A DNA stretch of 5,263 bases from CAZZIZ01 sp964654535 (GTDB lineage Bacteria; Bacteroidota; Bacteroidia; Chitinophagales; UBA2359): assembly GCA_964654535.1 (NCBI GenBank), contig CAZZIZ010000225.1, positions 1-5,263 of the forward strand, written 5' to 3'. The notes under the pieces were generated by a model. That model had not been told where the DNA came from. It saw only the letters and a list, made by a program, of their open reading frames with translations, and did no database searches. Positions 1 to 4,179 of the stretch are shown piece by piece. The translations under genes and the position numbers were made by a program. Each line of letters opens with the position of its first letter. The first letter of the stretch is position 1.

Positions 1-44
1 TAGGGCTAGAATTTTTCATCTCGTTTTGAATCTTAAAATTATTT

Positions 45-101
45 GGGCGTGCCCCACTCACTTCTGCCCTGCGGGCAAGTTCGGGGTCGGGCTATCGGCA
101 G
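45..101. repeat. G+C-rich palindromic element with GGGCGTGCCC core
   Basis: The element opens with the palindrome GGGCGTGCCC at 45-54. A hairpin can form over 52-86: CCCC (52-55) pairs with GGGG (83-86), ACT (60-62) with AGT (78-80), and TGCCC (65-69) with GGGCA (73-77) around a TGC loop. A tail GTCGGGCTATCGGCA follows at 86-100. From memory, very similar 'GGGCGTGCCC ... hairpin ... GGTCGGGCTATC' strings recur between genes in many Bacteroidota genomes, so I call it a dispersed repeat. That recollection was not checked here. The opening palindrome and the longer hairpin share bases, so they are alternative folds. Confidence 0.5.
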
Positions 102-112
102 TCGCTCTTATC

Positions 113-172
113 TGTTGTTACCATCTGTTTGGCTTCTAGCTCTAGGGAGCTAAGCCAAACAAGTCAACAACA
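113..172. repeat. Strong interrupted hairpin (about 23 bp)
   Basis: TGTTGTT (113-119) pairs with AACAACA (166-172). After an asymmetric internal loop (120-125 against 162-165), 126-134 pairs with 153-161 and 137-142 pairs with 147-152. The two bases 135-136 are bulged and the loop is TAGG (143-146). All 23 pairs are Watson-Crick, so the fold is equally possible in DNA or in RNA from either strand. No run of T follows on the + strand (an A-rich stretch, CAAAAGG, follows instead), so a classical intrinsic terminator in the + direction is unlikely. The hairpin sits 15 nt before the much longer inverted repeat at 188. Confidence 0.7.
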
Positions 173-187
173 AAAGGAGCTTCAACA

Positions 188-350
188 AGACCAGCAGAGA
201 TGTTAAGTCGTGCAGATTATTCAGAAGCAAAAATTTCATAGTTCAAGGCAAAAAGCACAGACATAGCCGTAGCTATGGCGAGCATTTTTAACGCAGAAAT
301 ATGAGATTTTTGCTTGAAGAATCTGTGCTACTTAATGTCTTTGCTGGTCT
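188..350. repeat. 163-bp long inverted repeat / giant hairpin
   Basis: The ends are the perfect 9-bp inverted repeat AGACCAGCA (188-196) and TGCTGGTCT (342-350). Pairing continues inward through about 57 bases per arm (188-244 with 296-350), with few interruptions and a two-base bulge near 224-225. It becomes patchy over 245-261 and closes again with CATAGC (262-267) and GCTATG (272-277) around the tetraloop CGTA. The symmetry centre (269-270) is the same for the outer ends and the tip, so this is a single structure. Six non-Watson-Crick positions in the outer arms are G-T: 197/341, 201/337, 202/336, 211/327, 212/326 and 235/305. I see no target-site duplication outside the ends. It could be a non-autonomous palindromic mobile element or a structured RNA gene. 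Confidence 0.75.
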
Positions 351-380
351 AAGCCTCTATCCCTCACGCTGAAAACCCTC

Positions 381-409
381 TTGTCTGAATCGTTCCGACA
401 TTCAGTCAA
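381..409. repeat. Short hairpin in rluD upstream region
   Basis: TTGTCTGAAT (381-390) and ATTCAGTCAA (400-409) form a 10-position stem with one T-T mismatch and the loop CGTTCCGAC. It is followed by a G+C-rich linker (411-440) with no other clear fold. It is probably part of the same repeat cluster as the upstream hairpins. The function is unknown. Confidence 0.5.
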
Positions 410-459
410 ATGCCGTGGTCGGAGACTTGTAGTCGCCCGCGTTAGTATCAAAAGCGCCC

Positions 460-473
460 TGCTCCTCGGAGCA
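460..473. repeat. Small hairpin about 45 nt before rluD start
   Basis: TGCTC (460-464) pairs with GAGCA (469-473) across the tetraloop CTCG. It is the last palindrome before the rluD start codon at 519. It has no downstream T-run, so it is not a standard terminator. If the rluD transcript begins upstream of it, it would lie in the 5' untranslated region. The relevance is uncertain because the stem is only 5 bp. Confidence 0.35.
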
Positions 474-518
474 AGTATACCTCAAGATTAGCGTACCTTT
501 ACACAGCAGACCAAGCCC

Positions 519-1565
519 ATGTCAACAGAAAACACCAAAGAAGAACACGAACTCTATCTCCATCACGAGTTCACCGTAGATCCCGGGCAGGAGCAACTAC
601 GGATAGATAAGTATTTGGTGAATGCCATTGCCAACATTACCCGCAACCGTATCCAATCCGCCGCTAAAGCAGGAGCTGTCCTCGTCAATGAAAAGCCAGT
701 AAAAAGCAATTACAAAGTCCGTCCCAACGACCACATTAAAATAGTCTTACCCAACCCAATAAGAGACACCACAGTTATCCCTCAAGAAATACCCATAGAT
801 ATCGTCTATCAAGACGAACACTTAATGGTCTTAAATAAGCAACCAGGTTTAGTCGTCCATCCCGGTATCGCCAATCCCAATGGAACCTTAGTCAATGGAC
901 TTATGCATTTGTTCAATGATTTACCCAGTAAAGAAGGCGCACCCATTCGCCCTGGACTCGTGCACCGACTCGATAAAAACACTTCAGGCTTGCTTGTGGT
1001 AGCAAAAACCGAAAATGCCATGTCGCACTTGGCAAAACAGTTTTTCGATCGTACAGTTTACCGTCGTTACGTAGCCATCGTTTGGGGCACTTTCGATGAA
1101 GACGAAGGAACCATAACTGGACACATAGGCCGTCACGCGCGATTTAGAAAACGCTTCGACGTCTATCCCGATGGCGAGCAAGGCAAGCACGCCATTACGC
1201 ACTATAAAGTGTTGGAGCGTTTTGGTTATGTCAGTTTAGTTGAGTGCAGATTAGAAACTGGTAGAACCCACCAGATACGCGTTCACTTTGAGCATACCGG
1301 TCACCCTTTATTTAACGACGATACTTATGGCGGAGACAAAATTGTAAAGGGCACCGTCTTTTCCAAGTACAAGCAGTTTGTAGACAATTGCTTCAAAATA
1401 CTTACCCGCCAAGCCCTACACGCAAAAGACTTAGGATTCATACATCCAGAAACGGGCGAAGAAATGATGTTCAAGTCGGAGCTACCTGAGGAGTTCGATT
1501 TAGTCATCGAGAAGTGGCGACGCTATTTAATGCGCGGCGATAAGTCGGGAAGAGATCAGGACTAA
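519..1565 (+). CDS. rluD: 23S rRNA pseudouridine synthase, RluA/RluD family
   Basis: This 348-residue protein should convert specific uridines of 23S rRNA to pseudouridine during large-subunit assembly in the cytoplasm. In E. coli, RluD acts on helix 69 (positions 1911, 1915, 1917). An N-terminal S4 RNA-binding domain spans about residues 27-78 (LRIDKYL..., then VLVNEKPVKSNYKVRPND). The catalytic domain follows, with the signature RPGLVHRLDKNTSGLLVV at 144-161; Asp152 is the expected nucleophile. LETGRTHQIRVHF (245-257) and RQALHA (297-302) are further family motifs. Length and domain order are those of an intact family member. The ATG at 519 leaves an 18-residue charged lead before the S4 domain, as is usual. 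No clear ribosome binding site is visible. RluC or another RluA-family member is possible, but the S4 plus HRLDKNTSG arrangement and Bacteroidota practice favour RluD. It stands alone, preceded by the hairpin cluster. Confidence 0.93.
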   Translation: MSTENTKEEHELYLHHEFTVDPGQEQLRIDKYLVNAIANITRNRIQSAAKAGAVLVNEKPVKSNYKVRPNDHIKIVLPNPIRDTTVIPQEIPIDIVYQDEHLMVLNKQPGLVVHPGIANPNGTLVNGLMHLFNDLPSKEGAPIRPGLVHRLDKNTSGLLVVAKTENAMSHLAKQFFDRTVYRRYVAIVWGTFDEDEGTITGHIGRHARFRKRFDVYPDGEQGKHAITHYKVLERFGYVSLVECRLETGRTHQIRVHFEHTGHPLFNDDTYGGDKIVKGTVFSKYKQFVDNCFKILTRQALHAKDLGFIHPETGEEMMFKSELPEEFDLVIEKWRRYLMRGDKSGRDQD

Positions 1566-1620
1566 TTAAAGAGCTCGTTTTTGTCTCTTGATATAACTAC
1601 ATTGTACCTAATTGGAATCA

Positions 1621-2433
1621 ATGCACATTAAGAAATACCTATCCCTTTTGATGCTCGTATTGTGCATCTCTTCTTGTGCGCATAAAAACAAAACTTTCAG
1701 CAAGTGTCCAGACTTTAAGAAGTCAAAGATTAATCAAGCGAAAATTAAAATTGCTAAAGTCAAAAAGAAGAAGTCTTCTAAAGAGAGTTTTGCAGTTGGA
1801 AAGAAAAGAACCAGACCCCAAGTAAATCAGCCTGAAGAGTTAACCAGTATTGATGGGAGAATAGCCAAACGTATGCTCGCTCTGTCTTTGTTAGAATCGA
1901 GGGATGAACAAATCGATGAAACCCTTCTAGTCAATTTAGACGATTCAATTCCATTTGTTTCCAGACAAAAAAACAGCTCCGAAGATGAAGGTGAATGCGA
2001 TGTGCTTGTAACCACAAGTGGAGAAAATATTAATTGCATCGTTCGAGAAGTAACTGAGGAGTCCATCAAGTTTGTTATGTGCAATGAATCAGACGGCCCT
2101 GTAATTTCTGTCGAAAAGTCGTCTATCCGTTTAATAAAATATCAGAGCGGCGCAGTACAAATGATTAATTCAAAAAGCGATGAAATTAAAAACAAACGAA
2201 TTAGCGATTATTCACGTCGGAGAACGCATCGTTTAGCTTTGTTGAGTTTAGTCATCGGTATTTTTGGATTTATTTTTATCACTCCACTTCTTGGCTTAGG
2301 TGCAATTGCGTCTGGACTTGTTGCTATTCTTAGAATCAGAAAAGAGCCCGAGCAGTACAAAGGAACAGGTATTTCTTTAGTGGGAATGGTATTAGGTTCC
2401 GTTGCTCTAGTTATCGCATTGCTTTTGATTTAG
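1621..2433 (+). CDS. Lipoprotein with three-cysteine domain and C-terminal DUF4190-like membrane region (copy 1)
   Basis: The function is unknown. I start it at ATG 1621 (270 aa), not at the in-frame TTG at 1612, because the former gives a compact lipoprotein signal: basic MHIKK, a hydrophobic core, then lipobox I-S-S-C with Cys19 as the expected lipidated residue. A CPDF motif (29-32) and a very lysine-rich stretch (about 33-64) follow. A small domain (about 126-183) carries Cys126, Cys139 and Cys154 and the pattern VMCNESDGP...IRLIKYQSG. This matches a domain frequent in Bacteroidota secreted proteins, usually written as IKYKKC-N-x-x-GP...KSxxxxIKYxNG. Two hydrophobic segments (about 205-236 and 249-270), with KGTGISLVGMVLG between or within them, resemble DUF4190. 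The predicted protein is therefore anchored at both ends, probably in the inner membrane with the middle in the periplasm. It lies 55 nt after rluD and is the tandem paralogue of the next gene. Confidence 0.85.
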   Translation: MHIKKYLSLLMLVLCISSCAHKNKTFSKCPDFKKSKINQAKIKIAKVKKKKSSKESFAVGKKRTRPQVNQPEELTSIDGRIAKRMLALSLLESRDEQIDETLLVNLDDSIPFVSRQKNSSEDEGECDVLVTTSGENINCIVREVTEESIKFVMCNESDGPVISVEKSSIRLIKYQSGAVQMINSKSDEIKNKRISDYSRRRTHRLALLSLVIGIFGFIFITPLLGLGAIASGLVAILRIRKEPEQYKGTGISLVGMVLGSVALVIALLLI

Positions 2434-2482
2434 TTTCTTTTAGTGAATGCTTCTTCATACCAAAGCTTATCGGGCTGCAGTA

Positions 2483-2510
2483 TTGGAAGATTTCATAAGT
2501 GATATGATTG
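2483..2510 (+). promoter_or_regulatory. Candidate Bacteroidota-type promoter for second lipoprotein
   Basis: TTG at 2483-2485, a 17-nt spacer and TATGATTG at 2503-2510 approximate the Bacteroidota consensus (TTG near -33, TAnnTTTG near -7), with one mismatch in the -7 box. Transcription would begin around 2516, leaving about 12 nt before the ATG at 2528. The 94-nt gap after the first lipoprotein gene is consistent with separate transcription. This is pattern matching only, and read-through from upstream is equally possible. Confidence 0.4.
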
Positions 2511-2527
2511 TGCTATATTAAAGTCCT

Positions 2528-3511
2528 ATGACCTTCAAACAATCGATTTTATTCTTATGCATATTCGCTCTGTGTTCCTCTTGCGCGAATCAAATGTCTC
2601 TAACAAAATGCCCTGATTTTCGCGGTCAAGAGCAAAAAGTGAGTTCAATCAAACGTCTCAAGACGAATGCGAAGAGTAAAGAAAGGTTGTTCAATAGAAA
2701 AAAGCACAGCGAAGAAGCAATAGCTGAGCGCGTAGAAAAGAAAACACTTAAACGATTAAATCGCATTAAGCTGCTTTCAAGCCGAACTTTTAGAAATTCA
2801 GACGAAAAGCCAGATGTTGATTTGATAGTAAGTACCATCGCTTCATTAATAAAGGACCGACCTTCTTCACTTCAAGATAAATTACAGCATACAGATGACG
2901 ACTGCGACATCTTATACCCCTATGAGCAAAGTGAAATTAGTTGTATCGTCAAAGAGATTACTGATACGCAGGTAAAGTTTGTTATGTGCGACAATCAAGA
3001 CGGCCCTGTGCTTGCCATAGATCGTTCGGATATTAGATTGTTGAAATATTCCGACGGTAGAATGCGCGTCGTTGATATGGGTACTCGTGATGACAGAGCT
3101 TATGATAGCACTGACTCAAAAAAAGAAGATCAGGATGAGCTAGATTCTAACGAGGAATCATCCATACGTTCTGATAATGAAGAATCTCTTTCTAGAAACG
3201 AATACCAGAACGAGTTCGAACTTGACAAAAGGTCAACAATATCATTGATAGCAGGAATTCTTGGCTTTGTGCTAACAATTGTCCCTGGGATATTTATGAT
3301 TCCTTTCGTTGGACTTCTCGGTTTAGCTGGTTTTATTTTGGCCCTCGTTTTTGGCAACCAGGTTAAGAGGCGAGCAACTAAAAAGACTAAGGATGATACT
3401 TTATTGAAGGCCAAAATTGGTGCTATTCTAGGCTATGTTGGAATTGGCCTATATGCACTGAGTGTAATAATAGTGTTAGCTGTGCTCATCATATTTTTAG
3501 CGTCATTATGA
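2528..3511 (+). CDS. Lipoprotein with three-cysteine domain and C-terminal membrane helices (copy 2)
   Basis: This 327-residue protein of unknown function is a paralogue of the preceding gene. The signal peptide (MTFKQ plus hydrophobic core) ends in L-C-S-S-C, with Cys19 as the expected lipidation site; Cys at -3 is unusual, but Leu is at -4. KCPD follows (27-30), then a basic Lys/Arg-rich stretch (37-82). The small domain at about 126-183 has Cys126, Cys139 and Cys154 at exactly the same residue numbers as the neighbour. It also shares CIVKEITDTQVKFVMC, QDGP and IRLLKYSDG. Unlike copy 1, it has a roughly 50-residue Asp/Glu/Ser-rich linker (about 184-233) before two hydrophobic blocks (about 236-277 and 296-325) separated by a basic loop (QVKRRATKKTK). 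Identical DNA stretches in the two domain regions (2068-2082 with 2975-2989; 2091-2102 with 2998-3009) indicate tandem duplication followed by strong divergence elsewhere. Confidence 0.85.
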   Translation: MTFKQSILFLCIFALCSSCANQMSLTKCPDFRGQEQKVSSIKRLKTNAKSKERLFNRKKHSEEAIAERVEKKTLKRLNRIKLLSSRTFRNSDEKPDVDLIVSTIASLIKDRPSSLQDKLQHTDDDCDILYPYEQSEISCIVKEITDTQVKFVMCDNQDGPVLAIDRSDIRLLKYSDGRMRVVDMGTRDDRAYDSTDSKKEDQDELDSNEESSIRSDNEESLSRNEYQNEFELDKRSTISLIAGILGFVLTIVPGIFMIPFVGLLGLAGFILALVFGNQVKRRATKKTKDDTLLKAKIGAILGYVGIGLYALSVIIVLAVLIIFLASL

Positions 3512-3529
3512 CAAGTGCCGTTTGTGCAT

Positions 3530-3546
3530 TTTAAGTGCCACTTAAA
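3530..3546. terminator. Possible bidirectional terminator hairpin between convergent genes
   Basis: TTTAAGT (3530-3536) and ACTTAAA (3540-3546) form a perfect 7-bp stem with a GCC loop, 18 nt after the stop codon of the second lipoprotein. It lies in the 79-nt gap before the convergent phosphoribosyltransferase gene, which is where a shared terminator would be expected. The stem is A+T-rich and no real T-run follows on either strand, so termination may be weak or Rho-dependent. AAGTGCC also occurs as a direct repeat at 3513-3519 and 3533-3539. Confidence 0.35.
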
Positions 3547-3590
3547 TTACTTCTCAAACTCGCGAACTGGAAACGAATAAATCTTATAGC

Positions 3591-4103
3591 TCAACTCAAG
3601 TATACCTTCTCTTTTCCACTATCCAAGTCCACGTAAATATGATCTTGGATGAAAGTAGACAGGGTCAATCCTATGTAGTCTGCAGTAATCGGAAAAGCCT
3701 TATGATCGCGATCTATTAAAACCGCTACTTCAATCTTCTTAGGAATATAATTGAGCAAAGGCTTAATTGCATAACTCATAGTACGTCCAGTATTGGCAAC
3801 ATCGTCGATTAGTATCACCACTTTCTTATCGAACTCTACCGCTTTTTTGTTGAAGGCAATATCGTCTTCGAGGGGCGCTGCTTTGTTTAGTTCAACACGA
3901 ACAATTTCAATTTTGAGATCGGAGATTTTACCTATAACGTTAGCCAATTTCTTTGCAATCTTAGTCCCGCGTTCACGAATACCCACGAAGAAAATCTCTT
4001 TTTCTTCGTGATTATTTTCGAGTATCTCATACGCAATTCGCTCTAGCTTTCGCTTAATCTGTATGGACGTAAGGATAATGGTTTGTTGTTCAGTCGTTGC
4101 CAC
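3591..4103 (-). CDS. PyrR-like phosphoribosyltransferase
   Basis: This 170-residue type I phosphoribosyltransferase is closest to PyrR, a protein with uracil phosphoribosyltransferase activity that in Bacillus also controls pyr operon attenuation. Visible motifs are GIRERG (41-46, the pyrophosphate loop), VILIDDVANTGRT (96-108, the PRPP-binding loop with Asp100-Asp101 and Thr105-Gly106-Arg107-Thr108), and the PyrR-like tail VAVLIDRDHKAFPITADYIG (127-146). The stretch before the PRPP loop is shorter than in B. subtilis PyrR and lacks its DITLYRDD segment. The basic residues of its RGHRELPIR region are only partly kept (Arg131, His134, Lys135; Thr at the last position). Catalysis is therefore likely, but RNA-binding regulation is doubtful and I give no symbol. 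The start is a GTG at 4103: an in-frame stop lies just upstream and the next Met is residue 109, inside the PRPP loop region. The gene converges on the second lipoprotein gene and diverges from the Fe-S protein gene. Confidence 0.85.
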   Translation of the reverse strand: MATTEQQTIILTSIQIKRKLERIAYEILENNHEEKEIFFVGIRERGTKIAKKLANVIGKISDLKIEIVRVELNKAAPLEDDIAFNKKAVEFDKKVVILIDDVANTGRTMSYAIKPLLNYIPKKIEVAVLIDRDHKAFPITADYIGLTLSTFIQDHIYVDLDSGKEKVYLS

Positions 4104-4147
4104 CTTTTCTAGCCTATTTTACTTAAATTCGACATACGAAGTTAGAA

Positions 4148-4179
4148 CAAAATTAGTAACAGAGCTATGCTCTCATCAA
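4148..4179 (-). promoter_or_regulatory. Bacteroidota-type promoter for the phosphoribosyltransferase gene
   Basis: On the minus strand, TAATTTTG (complement of 4148-4155) is an exact TAnnTTTG -7 element. TTG (complement of 4177-4179) lies 21 nt upstream as the -33 element, within the usual 17-23 nt spacing. Transcription would start near 4141, giving a leader of about 38 nt before the GTG start at 4103. The -33 element lies inside the first codons of the divergent Fe-S protein gene, so promoter and coding region overlap. No comparable promoter was found for the + strand gene in the 63-nt spacer. Confidence 0.6.

Larger units (their letters stand above)
1..518. other. Non-coding, hairpin-rich region upstream of rluD
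   Basis: I see no protein gene in these 518 bases: stops interrupt all frames, and no recognisable protein fragment or tRNA was found. Positions 1-44 are plain A+T-rich sequence and may be the tail of something outside the window. From about 45 to 473 there is a succession of palindromes, listed separately, joined by short linkers. The composition (G+C-rich blocks with long perfect stems) differs from the other intergenic gaps here, which are short and A+T-rich. Possible natures are a cluster of palindromic repeats of the kind scattered through Bacteroidota chromosomes, a structured RNA, or a long structured leader of rluD. Sequence alone does not separate these. Confidence 0.75.

Noticed and set aside
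188..350. Retron msr-msd RNA
   Set aside because: The long hairpin is reminiscent of one, but there is no reverse transcriptase in the window and the downstream gene is rluD; sequence before position 1 is not available.
351..450. tRNA or other standard RNA gene
   Set aside because: GTTCCGAC at 392-399 looks faintly like a T-loop, but no cloverleaf, anticodon arm or acceptor stem can be drawn.
494..501. TACCTTTA as -7 promoter element of rluD
   Set aside because: One mismatch to TAnnTTTG, and no TTG within 17-23 nt upstream; too weak to list.
809..1507. Three reverse-strand open frames (60-72 aa) inside rluD
   Set aside because: They lie fully opposite a clearly conserved pseudouridine synthase frame and show no recognisable domain; they are antisense shadows.
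1571..1604. Terminator (GAGCTC then a T-run) after rluD, or TTG/TACATTG promoter for the first lipoprotein
   Set aside because: GAGCTC is a 6-bp palindrome without a loop, so it is not a terminator. The promoter-like boxes are only 14 nt apart, outside the usual spacing, with a poor -7 match.
1612..1620. TTG start three codons upstream for the first lipoprotein
   Set aside because: ATG at 1621 gives a cleaner signal peptide starting with MHIKK; TTG would only add Met-Glu-Ser and put an acidic residue before the basic n-region.
1827..3414. Reverse-strand open frames of 70-94 aa inside the two lipoprotein genes
   Set aside because: The + strand frames have signal peptides, shared domains and paralogy; the antisense frames do not resemble each other or any family.
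3793..4011. 72-aa + strand open frame inside the phosphoribosyltransferase gene
   Set aside because: The minus strand frame carries intact PRPP-loop motifs; the + strand frame is its low-complexity Ser/Thr-rich shadow.
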